Source: Rhodosalinus halophilus (lineage in GTDB: Bacteria > Pseudomonadota > Alphaproteobacteria > Rhodobacterales > Rhodobacteraceae). Taken from it: a DNA stretch of 64,000 nucleotides. The notes beneath the pieces were generated by a model that was given only the letters and a program-made list of their open reading frames with translations, searched no databases and had not been told where the DNA came from. Location: positions 1-64,000 of the forward strand of contig NZ_QNTQ01000004.1 in the NCBI RefSeq assembly GCF_003298775.1, read 5' to 3'. The first letter of the stretch is position 1. Each line of letters opens with the position of its first letter. This document shows, one piece after another, positions 17,408 to 26,530 of this stretch. The translations under genes were made by a program, and so were the position numbers.

Positions 17408-19573
17408 ATGATGCGCCCTTCCCCGCTTCTGACCCGCGACATCGTGCTCGTGGGTGGCGGCCATACCCATGCGCTGGTGCTGCGGAAGTGGGGCATGCGG
17501 CCCCTGCCCTCCGCCCGTCTCACGCTGATCAATCCGGGCCCCACGGCGCCCTACTCGGGCATGCTGCCCGGCCACATCGCAGGGCATTACCCGCGCGATG
17601 CGCTCGAGATCGACCTGGTGCGGCTCGCGCGCTTCGCCGGCGCCCGCCTGATCCTCGGGGCGGCAGAGGCGCTCGACCCTGACCGGCGCGAGATCGTCGT
17701 CGGCGCGCGCCGGATCGGTTACGACATCGCCTCGATCGACATCGGCGTGACCTCGCAGATGCCGGATCTGCCCGGTTTCGCGGAACACGCCGTGCCGGCC
17801 AAGCCGCTCGAGGGTCTCGCGCGCCGCTGGCAGGCCTTTCTCGATGCAGCGGAGGCCGGACACAGCGCGCCGCAGGCCGCCGTGATCGGCGGCGGCGTCG
17901 CCGGCCTCGAACTGTCGATGGCGATGGCGCATGCGCTGCGCGCGCGCGGCTGCACGCCGCAGGTCACGGTGATCGAGGCGGCCGCCGAGCTGCCGTCACC
18001 GGGCCGCGCCGGCCCGCGGCTGCGCGCCGCGCTCGACCGGCAGGGGGTGACGCTGCGCCTCGGCGCGCCGGCGTCGGAAGTCACCGCGCAGGGCGTGGTC
18101 TTGCAGACGGGCGAGACGGTGCCCGCCTGCTTCGTCGCCGGCGCGGCGGGCGCGCGCCCGCAGGGCTGGCTCGCCCGGACGGGCCTGCCGACCGAAGATG
18201 GGTATCTCCGCGTGGGCCCCGATCTGCGCGTCGAGGGCCGCGACGATATCTTCGCCGCCGGCGATTGCGCGCATCTCGTGCACGCGCCGCGCCCGAAGGC
18301 CGGCGTCTACGCCGTGCGCGCCGCGCCGGTGCTGCACGACAATCTGCGCGCGGCGGCCACGGGGCGCGCGCGCCGCGCCTACCGGCCGCAGCGCGACTAC
18401 CTGAAGCTGATCTCGCTGGGCGAGAAGGCCGCGCTGGCCGAGAAGGCCGGCGTCGCCGTCGAGGGCCGGCTACTGTGGCGGCTCAAGGACCGGATCGACC
18501 GGAAGTTCATGCAGAAGCTGCGCGACCTGCCGGAGATGACCGCAGAGCCGGCGGCGGAGGCCGCGGAGCCGGCCGAGCCGCTCTGCGCGGGCTGCGGCTC
18601 CAAGCTCGCGCCCGGCGCGCTCGCCCGTGCGACGTCGGCGCTGCCCGCGCCGCTCCGCGACGACGTCCTCAGCACGCCCGGCGACGATGCCGCGGTGCTG
18701 CGCGTCGGCGGCGCGCGGCAGGTCATCACCACCGACCACCTGCGCGCCTTCACAGAGGATCCGGCGCTGCTCGCCCGCATCGCGGCGATCCACGCGATGG
18801 GCGACATCTGGGCGATGGGCGCGCGGCCGCAGGCCGCGCTCGCCACGGTGATCCTGCCCCGCATGTCCGAAAGGCTGCAGGCGCGCACCCTCGACGAGAT
18901 CCTCGAGGCGGCCTCGACGGCCTTCCGCGAGGCCGGGGCAGAGCTCGCCGGCGGGCACTCGACCATGGGCGCCGAGATGACGCTCGGCTTCACCGTCACC
19001 GGGCTGACCGAGGGCGACCCGGTCACGCTCGCCGGCGCCCGGCCGGGCGACGCGCTGATCCTCACCCGCCCGATCGGCAGCGGCACGCTGCTCGCCGCCG
19101 AGATGCGCCTGCGCGCACGCGGCAGCGACATGGAGGCGCTCTGGCAGGCGATGGCCACACCGCAGGCGGAGGCCGCGGCGCTCTTGCGCGACGCGCATGC
19201 GATGACCGACGTCACCGGCTTCGGCCTCGCCGGCCATCTGATGGCGATCTGCACCGCTTCCGGCGTCGGCGCCGAGATCGACCCCGAGGCGATCCCGCTC
19301 TACCCGGGCGCCGAGACGCTGGCCGATCAGGGCATCCGCTCCACCATCTGGGAGCAGAACCGCGCCCACGCCCCGGTCACGGGGGCCACGGGCGCCCGCG
19401 GGGCGCTGTTGCACGATCCGCAGACCAGCGGCGGCTTCCTCGCCGCCCTGCCGGAGCCGGAGGCGGCGCACCTGTTGCCGCGCCTCGCCGCGGCCGGCGC
19501 GCCGGCGCACCGAATCGGCCGGATCGTGGCGGCTCCGCCCGCCGTCGCCTGCGTGCCCGGCTCAGCGGGCTGA
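17408..19573 (+). CDS. selD: Selenide, water dikinase fused to NAD(P)/FAD oxidoreductase
   Basis: A 721-residue fusion. Residues about 1-380 form an NDH-2/pyridine nucleotide-disulfide oxidoreductase domain with FAD motif IVLVGGGHTHALVLRKW, a second nucleotide motif AAVIGGGVAGLELSMA, and the FAD-closing IFAAGDCAH. Residues about 390-720 are SelD, which makes selenophosphate from selenide and ATP: catalytic C396 and K399 in CAGCGSK, then STPGDDAAVL, GGHSTMGAEM, VTGFGLAGHL and DPQTSGG. The second E. coli cysteine of that motif is serine here. The oxidoreductase may supply reduced selenium; that is a proposal. It converges with the selenouridine synthase gene. GTG 17399 is an alternative start. 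Confidence 0.95.
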   Translation: MMRPSPLLTRDIVLVGGGHTHALVLRKWGMRPLPSARLTLINPGPTAPYSGMLPGHIAGHYPRDALEIDLVRLARFAGARLILGAAEALDPDRREIVVGARRIGYDIASIDIGVTSQMPDLPGFAEHAVPAKPLEGLARRWQAFLDAAEAGHSAPQAAVIGGGVAGLELSMAMAHALRARGCTPQVTVIEAAAELPSPGRAGPRLRAALDRQGVTLRLGAPASEVTAQGVVLQTGETVPACFVAGAAGARPQGWLARTGLPTEDGYLRVGPDLRVEGRDDIFAAGDCAHLVHAPRPKAGVYAVRAAPVLHDNLRAAATGRARRAYRPQRDYLKLISLGEKAALAEKAGVAVEGRLLWRLKDRIDRKFMQKLRDLPEMTAEPAAEAAEPAEPLCAGCGSKLAPGALARATSALPAPLRDDVLSTPGDDAAVLRVGGARQVITTDHLRAFTEDPALLARIAAIHAMGDIWAMGARPQAALATVILPRMSERLQARTLDEILEAASTAFREAGAELAGGHSTMGAEMTLGFTVTGLTEGDPVTLAGARPGDALILTRPIGSGTLLAAEMRLRARGSDMEALWQAMATPQAEAAALLRDAHAMTDVTGFGLAGHLMAICTASGVGAEIDPEAIPLYPGAETLADQGIRSTIWEQNRAHAPVTGATGARGALLHDPQTSGGFLAALPEPEAAHLLPRLAAAGAPAHRIGRIVAAPPAVACVPGSAG

Positions 19574-19639
19574 CACCCGGCCTGTCCTCCTGCCGGCGCC
19601 CCGCGATGCGAGCATCCCGCCGCCCGCGCACCCGGCGGC

Positions 19640-20689
19640 TCAGTCGCCCTCGACCGCGCCGCGAATCCGTCGCGCCGCCTGCGCGAACTCTTCGGGTTCC
19701 AGCTGCTCCAGCCGCGCCACCGCGCGCGGCGGCGCGCGACGCCGGGCCGATTTCGCGTAGCGCGGATCGTAATGCGCCGCGATCAGCTCTTCGGCGAGCG
19801 CCGCGAAGGCGCCCGCGCGCGCCAGCGCCTGCCAGGCCTCGACCTGCGCATGGCCGTGGTAGGGCGCCAGCTTCTCCAGCACCGCCAGAAGCGCCGCGCG
19901 ATCGGCCGTCAGATCGGCATAGGCCCGCGCCAGATACGCCGCCCGCACCGGGCGAGGCGCCTCCAGCCGGACGTGATCTGCGCGCTTCATCGCCGCCCAG
20001 AGCGCGGGCGGCAGGATGCGCTCACCCACCTTGGCGCTTTCCGCCTCCACGAAAACCGGCCGCGCCGGATCGAGCCGGAAGAGCTGCATCGCCAGCCGTG
20101 ATTCGAACAGCTTCTGCGGCGGCTGGCCGCCGGCCACGGCGCCGAAGAGCGAGCCGCGATGCGCCGCCAGCCCCTCGAGATCGACCACCTGCGCGCCCGC
20201 CGCGGCGAGATGCGCCAGCATCTCGGTCTTGCCCGTCCCCGTCATCCCGTCCACCAGCACCACGCGGAACGGCAGCGGATCATCGTAAAGCGCCCGCACC
20301 ACCAGCCGGCGAAAGCTGCGGTAGCCGCCCCTCAGCAGCTCCACCCGCCAGCCGATCTGCGAAAGGATCGAGGCGAAGCTGCCCGACCGCTGCCCGCCGC
20401 GCCAGCAATAGACCAGCGGCCGCCACCCGCCGTCACGGTCGGCGAGCGGCCCTTCGAGATGCGCCGCGGCATTGCGCGCGACGAGCGCCGCGCCGAGCTT
20501 GCGCGCGAGAAACCGGTCCTGCTGCACGTAGACGGTGCCGACGCGCGCGCGCTCCGCGTCGGAAAGCACGGGCAGGTTGACCGCACCGGGCAGATGATCC
20601 TCGGCATACTCCGAGGGCGAGCGGACGTCGATGATCTCGTCGATGCCGAGCCGGTCCAGATCAGCGAGGGAGGCGAGTTCGACGGCCAT
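19640..20689 (-). CDS. selU: tRNA 2-selenouridine synthase
   Basis: Also called MnmH or YbbB. It replaces sulfur by selenium in 2-thiouridine at the tRNA wobble position, using selenophosphate and geranylation chemistry. The 349 residues comprise an N-terminal rhodanese domain (IIDVRSPSEYAEDHLPGA) with active-site C95 in YCWRGGQRSGS, then a P-loop at 148-155 (GMTGTGKT) and a C-terminal domain. The gene points at selD with 66 bases between stop codons, so its selenium donor is made next door. Upstream, the aldo/keto reductase stop is only 5 bases away. Confidence 0.95.
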   Translation of the reverse strand: MAVELASLADLDRLGIDEIIDVRSPSEYAEDHLPGAVNLPVLSDAERARVGTVYVQQDRFLARKLGAALVARNAAAHLEGPLADRDGGWRPLVYCWRGGQRSGSFASILSQIGWRVELLRGGYRSFRRLVVRALYDDPLPFRVVLVDGMTGTGKTEMLAHLAAAGAQVVDLEGLAAHRGSLFGAVAGGQPPQKLFESRLAMQLFRLDPARPVFVEAESAKVGERILPPALWAAMKRADHVRLEAPRPVRAAYLARAYADLTADRAALLAVLEKLAPYHGHAQVEAWQALARAGAFAALAEELIAAHYDPRYAKSARRRAPPRAVARLEQLEPEEFAQAARRIRGAVEGD

Positions 20690-20694
20690 GCGCC

Positions 20695-21738
20695 TCAATA
20701 GGGCATCGGATGGTCGCGGTGAACCGCGTCGATGGCCTCGAGCAGCTCCTCCGAAAGCACCACCTCGACCGCGCCCAGCGCGTGCTCGAGCTGTTCGAGC
20801 CGCGTCGCGCCGAAGATGGCCGAGGCGACGAAGGGCCGGCGCGCCGCCCAGGCCAGCGCCATGTGCACCGGGTCGAGCCCGAACCGGCCGGCGAGTGCGT
20901 GATAGGCCGCGACGGCCTCGAAGGCGCGCGGCGTGATCCGCCCGCCGAGAGAGTCGACGTGGCTGCGCCGCGAGCCTTCGGGCACGGCGCCGCCCTGATA
21001 CTTGCCCGTCACAAGCCCCGCCGCGAGCGGCGAGAAGGGCAGCAGGCCCACGTCCTCGTTCACGCAGAGCTCCGCAAGATCGGTGTCGGCCATGCGGCAG
21101 AGCAGCGAATACTCGTTCTGGATCGACGCCACGCGCGGCCCGCCCGCGGCATCGGCGAGGCGCAGCCATTCCGCCGTGCCCCAGGCGCTTTCATTGGACA
21201 GGCCGAAGGCGCGGATGTTGCCCTTGTCGACCTGCCGCTGAAGTGCGTCGAGCGCGTCCTCCATATGCGCGCGCGTCGCCGCCCGGTCCTGTCCGGAGGG
21301 GTCGTAGCGCCAGTTCTTTCGGAAATGATAGGAGCCGCGATTGGGCCAGTGGAACTGGTAGAGGTCGATGCAGTCGATCTTCAGCCGCCGCAGCGAGTCC
21401 TCGATCGCGCCGGGAATCGTCGCCGAGGTGATCGGCGCTCCGTCCCGAACGTGGCTCATCCCCTCGCCGGAATGCTTGGTCGCCACCACCCAGGCGTCGC
21501 GCCGCCCGCGCGTCGCGAACCAGTTGCCCACGATCTCCTCGCTCAACCCGATGGTCTCGGCGCGCACCGGATTGACCGGATACATCTCGGCGGTATCGAG
21601 AAAGTCGATGCCCGCCTCGAGCGCCCGGTCCATCTGCGCATGGGCCTCGGCCTCCGGCGTCTGGGTGCCGAAGGTCATCGTGCCGAGGCAGAGCTCGCTC
21701 ACCTCGATGCCGGTGCGGCCCAACGGGTTGCGGCGCAT
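20695..21738 (-). CDS. Aldo/keto reductase, Tas-like
   Basis: A 347-residue NADP(H)-dependent aldo/keto reductase of the Tas subgroup. Visible: the start MRRNPLGRTGIEVSELCLGT, the catalytic tetrad regions FLDTAEMYP (Asp and Tyr), VVATKHSGEG (Lys) and YQFHWPN (His), NEYSLL, and the C-terminal cofactor loop SAIFGATRLEQLEHAL. The physiological aldehyde or ketone is unknown. It precedes selU by 5 bases and is probably co-transcribed with it. AGGACTCC lies ahead of the start on this strand. Confidence 0.92.
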   Translation of the reverse strand: MRRNPLGRTGIEVSELCLGTMTFGTQTPEAEAHAQMDRALEAGIDFLDTAEMYPVNPVRAETIGLSEEIVGNWFATRGRRDAWVVATKHSGEGMSHVRDGAPITSATIPGAIEDSLRRLKIDCIDLYQFHWPNRGSYHFRKNWRYDPSGQDRAATRAHMEDALDALQRQVDKGNIRAFGLSNESAWGTAEWLRLADAAGGPRVASIQNEYSLLCRMADTDLAELCVNEDVGLLPFSPLAAGLVTGKYQGGAVPEGSRRSHVDSLGGRITPRAFEAVAAYHALAGRFGLDPVHMALAWAARRPFVASAIFGATRLEQLEHALGAVEVVLSEELLEAIDAVHRDHPMPY

Positions 21739-21837
21739 GGGAGTCCTCCGTGCGGAATGCGGCGCACCCTAGCCACGCCGGCGGCAGACGCAAGGCATCC
21801 GCCGCGCCTTCGGCCGCCGGTTCCGGTCCTTCCTCTT

Positions 21838-21893
21838 GCCGAAAATACCCCGGGGGTGAATTGGCCGCAGGCCAAGAGGGGGCAGCGCCCCCT
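21838..21893 (+). repeat. Dispersed intergenic repeat, copy 3, with two hairpins
   Basis: AAATACCCC at 21843-21851 is followed by two perfect hairpins: TTGGCC-GCA-GGCCAA at 21861-21875 and AGGGGGC-AGC-GCCCCCT at 21877-21893. The second shares its GGGGGCAGCGCCCCC core with the copy at 10507-10525. It lies between the divergent aldo/keto reductase and imuA-like promoters, an odd place for a terminator. Confidence 0.75.
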
Positions 21894-21922
21894 GCATGGC
21901 TTGACGACATGCGCGGACTTGA

Positions 21923-21937
21923 GAACATTACGCGAAC
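21923..21937. promoter_or_regulatory. SOS (LexA) box of the alphaproteobacterial type
   Basis: GAAC-ATTACGC-GAAC is an exact GAAC-N7-GAAC, the complement of the alphaproteobacterial LexA site GTTC-N7-GTTC. TTGACG at 21901-21906 is a fitting -35, which puts the expected -10 region at about 21924-21929, inside the box. LexA bound here would block transcription of the imuA-like gene starting at 21955. Confidence 0.8.
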
Positions 21938-21954
21938 ATCCTAGCCTGCCCCGC

Positions 21955-22575
21955 ATGACGCAGGCTCTTCTCTCCCGCGCGCCGGAGCGGCCCCGCCCCG
22001 CCCTCACGCTGCCTGGCGGCGCCCGTCTGGATCAGGGGCGGGTGCACGAGGCCTGCGGGCCGGCGCGGCACGTCTTCGCCGCCCTCGCGGCGGGCGCGGC
22101 GCAGGAGGCCACGGGCGGCGAGGTGCTGTGGATCGCGCCGGACTGGGCGGGCGATCGCCTCAACCCCGAGGGGCTGTGCCGCTTCGCCGATCCGGGGCGG
22201 GTGCTCTTCGCCACGCCGCGGCGGGAGGAGGACATCCTGTGGTGCGCCGAAGAGGCGCTGCGCGCGGGCTGTCTCGCGCTGGTGGTGGCCGAATGCGTCG
22301 CCCTGCCCGCGCTCACGCCCGTGCGGCGGCTCCAGTTGGCTGCCGAGGCCGGCCTCGGCACGGAGGGTCCGGCGCCGCTGGGCCTGCTGCTCACGCCGGG
22401 AGCGGGCGGCGCGCGGGGGGCCGAGACGCGCTGGCGCATGGCGCCGGCGCATGCGCCCGGCACGGAAGGCTGGACGCTGGAGCGGCGGCGCGCCCGGCGC
22501 GCGCCGCCCGCGCGCTGGCATCTGGCCTGGGCGCAGGGCGGCCTTCGGACGGACCCCATGCCGTTCGCGGACTGA
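21955..22575 (+). CDS. ImuA-like (RecA/SulA-related) protein, orphan
   Basis: A 206-residue protein resembling ImuA, the RecA-like partner in the imuA-imuB-dnaE2 mutagenic repair cassette. Supporting features are the RecA-like strand EVLWIAPDW, the segment DPGRVLFATPRREEDILWCAEE, LALVVAECVALP, RRLQLAAEAG, and a basic Arg-rich C-terminal stretch. No Walker A loop is visible, as usual for ImuA. An SOS box overlaps its promoter, which supports a DNA-damage role. The usual imuB and dnaE2 genes do not follow; the next gene is an unrelated SDR, so either the cassette is split or this copy works alone. Confidence 0.72.
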   Translation: MTQALLSRAPERPRPALTLPGGARLDQGRVHEACGPARHVFAALAAGAAQEATGGEVLWIAPDWAGDRLNPEGLCRFADPGRVLFATPRREEDILWCAEEALRAGCLALVVAECVALPALTPVRRLQLAAEAGLGTEGPAPLGLLLTPGAGGARGAETRWRMAPAHAPGTEGWTLERRRARRAPPARWHLAWAQGGLRTDPMPFAD

Positions 22576-22647
22576 CCTCTGTCAAGGCGCCGACACATCC
22601 GGCCTGCAAGAACGGCAGGGGACACAAGGGAAAAACCGGAGAGGACC

Positions 22648-23400
22648 ATGGACATCCGATTCGACGGAAAGACCGCGCTGGTGACCGGCGCGGGACAAGG
22701 CATCGGCGCGGCCATCGCACAGGAACTCGCGGCCGGCGGCGCGACCGTCGTCGTCGCCGATCTGGACGAGGACAGCGCGAACGCCGTGGCCGCCGAGATC
22801 GGCGCCCTGGGCGGCGCGGCGCATGCGACGAAGGTGGACACCAGCGACGCCGCGCAGGTCGAGGCCATGGTGAACTTCGCCGTCGACAAAACCGGCGCGC
22901 TGCACCTGATGGTCAACAACGCCGGCATCGGCGGGCCGCGCGCGACCATCGCCGACTACCCGCTCGACGACTGGCATCAGGTGATCGGCGTGAACCTGCA
23001 CGGCGTGTTCTACGGCATGAAATACGGCCTGCCGAAGATCCTCGAGGCCGGCGGCGGCGCGATCGTCAACATGTCGTCGATTCTCGGATCGGTGGGCTTC
23101 GCGCAGTCACCGGCCTATGTCGCCGCCAAGCACGCGCTCGTGGGCCTGACCCGCAATGCGGCGCTGGAATATGCCGCACAGGGCGTGCGCGTGAACGCGG
23201 TGGGGCCGGCCTTCATCGACACGCCGCTGCTGCAGAATCTCGACGACGAGATGCGCCAGGGACTGGTCTCGCTGCATCCCGTGGGCCGGCTGGGACAGGC
23301 CGCCGAGGTGGCCGCGCTCACCGCTTTCCTCCTGTCGGAGCGCGCGGCCTTCGTCAATGGCAGCTATCACCTGATCGACGGCGGCTACACCGCGCAGTAG
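22648..23400 (+). CDS. Short-chain dehydrogenase/reductase (SDR)
   Basis: A 250-residue classical SDR. The NAD(P)-binding TGAGQGIGAAIAQEL is at about residues 13-27 with VVVADLDED after it; an aspartate here (D38) favours NAD(H). NNAGIGG and the active-site set SSILGSVGF...YVAAKHALVG (Ser, Tyr, Lys) are intact, and NAVGPAFIDTPLL follows. The substrate is unknown; relatives include 3-oxoacyl-ACP reductases and sugar or hydroxysteroid dehydrogenases. CGGAGAGG precedes the start. It stands 72 bases behind the imuA-like gene. Confidence 0.92.
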   Translation: MDIRFDGKTALVTGAGQGIGAAIAQELAAGGATVVVADLDEDSANAVAAEIGALGGAAHATKVDTSDAAQVEAMVNFAVDKTGALHLMVNNAGIGGPRATIADYPLDDWHQVIGVNLHGVFYGMKYGLPKILEAGGGAIVNMSSILGSVGFAQSPAYVAAKHALVGLTRNAALEYAAQGVRVNAVGPAFIDTPLLQNLDDEMRQGLVSLHPVGRLGQAAEVAALTAFLLSERAAFVNGSYHLIDGGYTAQ

Positions 23401-23481
23401 CGCGCCTGCGGCGAAAGCCGACCGCCCCGCGTCGGGAACCGGCTTGCGCCCGGCGCGGGGGCTGCGATCCTCGGGCGCGTC

Positions 23482-24750
23482 ATGCGCACGCTGCTCTCCT
23501 TCGCCGCTCTCTTCCTCTCGGTCGTCCTGCTGCAGCTCTCGTCGGGCGCCGTGGCGCCGCTCGATGCGCTGTCGGGGCTGCGGCTGGGCTTCACCACGCA
23601 GCAGATCGGCCTTCTGGGTTCGGCGCATTTCGTGGGCTTCTTCCTCGGCTGCTGGTGGGCCCCGCGGCTGATGGGAAGCGTGGGCCATTCGCGCGCCTTC
23701 GCGGCCTTCACCGCGATGGGGGCGGTCGGCATCCTGATGCACATGCTGATCGTCGATCCTTATGCCTGGGCCGCGATGCGGGTGGCGCAGGGGCTGTGCA
23801 TCGCCGGCTGCTTCACCGTGATCGAGGCCTGGCTTCAGGCGAAGGTGACGAACGCAACCCGGGGCCGGACGATGGGCACCTATCGCGTGGCCGACATGGG
23901 CGCCTCGCTCATGGCGCAGCTGATGATCGGGATTCTGGAGCCCGCCTCCTACGTTTCCTACAACATCCTCGCGCTGTTCTGCTGCGCCGCGCTGCTGCCC
24001 CTGACGCTGACCACCGTGCGCCCGCCCGAGACGCCCTCGGCGCCTCGGCTCAGGCCCGGCCTCGCGCTCGCGATCTCGCCGCTCGCGGTGGCCGGCGTGC
24101 TGGTGGCCGCGGTCTCGAGCGCGGCCTTCCGCATGGTGGGGCCGGTCTATGGCCGGCAGGTCGGACTCGAGGCGGATCAGATCGCCTTCTTCCTCGCGGC
24201 CTTCGTGGCCGGCGGCGCGCTGGCGCAATACCCGGCGGGCTGGCTGGCGGACAAGCTCGACCGGCGCTGGGTGCTGATCGGCTTTTCCGTGGCCGCCATC
24301 GTGAGTTGCGCCATCACCGTCGCCGCACAGGGCGCGGGCACTGCGGGCATCCTGCTGATCGCGGGGCTTTTCGGGCTCACGACCTTTCCCATCTACTCGA
24401 TCTCGGCGGCCCACGCGCACGACTTCGCCGCCTCCGACCAGCGGGTGGAGCTTTCGGCGGCGCACATGTTCTGGTTCGCCGTGGGCGCGATCTTCGCGCC
24501 CTGGCTCTCCTCGGCGCTGATTGACGGCTTCGGGCCGCCCGCGCTCTTCGTCATGGTCGCGGTCGCGCATGCGCTGCTGGTCGCCTTCGGCCTCTTCCGG
24601 ATGCGCGCGCGCCCGGTCTCGGAGCAGCGCACGCCCTACGTCTGGACACCGCGCACCTCCTTTGTCGTCGGCCGGCTGATGGCCGCGGTGCGCGAGGGCG
24701 CGAACGGGTTGCGCCGGGGCACGGACGCCGACCGCGACGGGGGCCGCTAG
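23482..24750 (+). CDS. MFS transporter, YcaD-like
   Basis: A 422-residue major facilitator with about 12 hydrophobic segments in two groups of six. The loop between segments 2 and 3 (WWAPRLMGSVGHSRAFA) and between 8 and 9 (PAGWLADKLDRRWVLIG) show the usual G-x-x-D-R/K-x-G-R-R-like pattern. The layout resembles YcaD-type and related proteins with the signature RVAQGLCIAGCFTVIEAWL. The substrate cannot be inferred, and neighbours (SDR, metG) give no hint. The start is ATG 23482; no strong ribosome site is visible. Confidence 0.85.
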   Translation: MRTLLSFAALFLSVVLLQLSSGAVAPLDALSGLRLGFTTQQIGLLGSAHFVGFFLGCWWAPRLMGSVGHSRAFAAFTAMGAVGILMHMLIVDPYAWAAMRVAQGLCIAGCFTVIEAWLQAKVTNATRGRTMGTYRVADMGASLMAQLMIGILEPASYVSYNILALFCCAALLPLTLTTVRPPETPSAPRLRPGLALAISPLAVAGVLVAAVSSAAFRMVGPVYGRQVGLEADQIAFFLAAFVAGGALAQYPAGWLADKLDRRWVLIGFSVAAIVSCAITVAAQGAGTAGILLIAGLFGLTTFPIYSISAAHAHDFAASDQRVELSAAHMFWFAVGAIFAPWLSSALIDGFGPPALFVMVAVAHALLVAFGLFRMRARPVSEQRTPYVWTPRTSFVVGRLMAAVREGANGLRRGTDADRDGGR

Positions 24751-24803
24751 AACCCTGTTCCCGCATGCGCTAGAGACGCGGGCGACTGGGCAGCGAGGCA
24801 CGC

Positions 24804-26519
24804 ATGGCACGGCATCTGATCACCTCGGCGATCCCCTACATCAACGGGGTCAAGCATCTGGGAAACCTGGTGGGCTCGCAGCTGCCCGCCGATCTCTACG
24901 CGCGCTACCTGCGCGGGCGGGGCCACGAGGTGCTCTTCCTCTGCGCCACCGACGAGCACGGCACGCCCGCCGAACTCGCCGCCGCCAAGGCCGGCGAGCC
25001 GGTGGCCGACTACTGCGCGCGGATGCACGGGGTGCAGGCGGATCTGGCGCAGGGGTTCCGCCTGTCCTTCGACCATTTCGGGCGCTCGTCGTCCGATCAG
25101 AACCGGCACCTGACCCAGCATCTTGCCGTGAAGCTGCACGAGGCCGGGCTGATCGAGGAGCGCACCGAGCGGCAGGTCTATTCCGTGGCAGACGGCCGTT
25201 TCCTGCCCGACCGCTACATCGAGGGCACCTGCCCCAACTGCGGCTACGAGAAGGCCCGCGGCGACCAGTGCGAGAACTGCACCAAGCAGCTCGACCCCAC
25301 GGACCTGATAAACCCGCGCAGCGCGATCTCGGGCTCCACCGAGCTGGAGGTGCGCGAGACCAAGCATCTCTACCTGCTGCAGTCGACGCTGCGCGACCGG
25401 CTGGCCGCCTGGATCGACGAACAGGCGGACTGGCCCGTGCTGACCACCTCGATCGCAAAGAAATGGCTCTTCGACGGCGACGGGCTGCAGGACCGCGGCA
25501 TCACGCGCGACCTGGACTGGGGCATCCCGGTGCAGTTCGAGGGCGCGCCGTGGTCCGGCATGGAGGGCAAGGTCTTCTACGTCTGGTTCGACGCGCCGAT
25601 CGAATACATCGCCTGCGCCGCCGAATGGGCCGCGGCGCAGGGCAAGCCGGATGCCGACTGGGAACGCTGGTGGCGCACCGGGCGCGGCGCGGCGGACGTG
25701 CGCTACACCCAGTTCATGGGCAAGGACAACGTGCCCTTCCACACGCTCAGTTTCCCCGCCACGCTGATCGGCTCGGGCGAGGACTGGAAGCTCGTCGATT
25801 ACATCAAGTCCTTCAACTACCTGAATTACGACGGCGGGCAGTTCTCCACCAGCCAGGGGCGCGGCGTCTTCATGGACGATGCGCTGGAGCTGCTGCCGGC
25901 GGATTACTGGCGCTGGTGGCTGCTGTCCCGCGCGCCGGAGAACCAGGATTCCGAGTTCACCTGGGAGAGTTTCCAGGGCGGCGTGAACAAGGATCTCGCC
26001 GACGTGCTCGGCAACTTCGTCAGCCGCGTGACGAAGTTCTGCCGCTCACGCTTCGGCGAGGCGGTGCCGGAGGGCGGCGCGTGGGGCGACCGCGAGCGGC
26101 AGCTGATCGCCGACCTCTCCGCGGGGCTGGCGCGCTACGAGGCGGCGATGGAGTCCATCGCCATCCGCCGGGCTGCGCAGGAGCTGCGCGCGCTCTGGGT
26201 GCTGGGCAACGAATACCTGCAGGAGGCCGCGCCCTGGGCCGCCTACAAGGAGGATCCCGACCGCGCCGCGGCGATCATCCGCCTCGCGCTGAACCTGATC
26301 GCGGTCTACGCGGAGCTTTCCGCGCCCTTCATCCCCGACGCCGCCGACACGCTGCGCGCCGCGATGAAGAGCAAGACGGGCTGGCCGGCGGACATGCACG
26401 CCGCACTTCGCGCCCTGCCCCCCGGCCACGCCTTCACCGTGCCGGAGATGCTGTTCCGCAAGATCACGGACGAGGAACGCGACGCATGGCAGGCCCGCTT
26501 CGCCGGCGGACGGGGCTGA
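24804..26519 (+). CDS. metG: Methionine--tRNA ligase
   Basis: Charges tRNA(Met). The 571-residue enzyme has the class I HIGH-equivalent HLGN at 18-21, a zinc knuckle [17 protein letters not shown] at about 143-159, and the KMSKS region near residue 345 reading [13 protein letters not shown]. Both KMSKS lysines are thus replaced by Gln and Thr. As I recall, close Rhodobacterales enzymes share this form and it is not a defect of this gene alone, but it differs from E. coli MetRS. The GxGVF tail and FxxS spacing recall archaeal/eukaryotic-like MetRS. No C-terminal tRNA-binding dimer domain is present. Confidence 0.95.
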   Translation: MARHLITSAIPYINGVKHLGNLVGSQLPADLYARYLRGRGHEVLFLCATDEHGTPAELAAAKAGEPVADYCARMHGVQADLAQGFRLSFDHFGRSSSDQNRHLTQHLAVKLHEAGLIEERTERQVYSVADGRFLPDRYIEGTCPNCGYEKARGDQCENCTKQLDPTDLINPRSAISGSTELEVRETKHLYLLQSTLRDRLAAWIDEQADWPVLTTSIAKKWLFDGDGLQDRGITRDLDWGIPVQFEGAPWSGMEGKVFYVWFDAPIEYIACAAEWAAAQGKPDADWERWWRTGRGAADVRYTQFMGKDNVPFHTLSFPATLIGSGEDWKLVDYIKSFNYLNYDGGQFSTSQGRGVFMDDALELLPADYWRWWLLSRAPENQDSEFTWESFQGGVNKDLADVLGNFVSRVTKFCRSRFGEAVPEGGAWGDRERQLIADLSAGLARYEAAMESIAIRRAAQELRALWVLGNEYLQEAAPWAAYKEDPDRAAAIIRLALNLIAVYAELSAPFIPDAADTLRAAMKSKTGWPADMHAALRALPPGHAFTVPEMLFRKITDEERDAWQARFAGGRG

Positions 26520-26530
26520 GCGGTCAGGAG

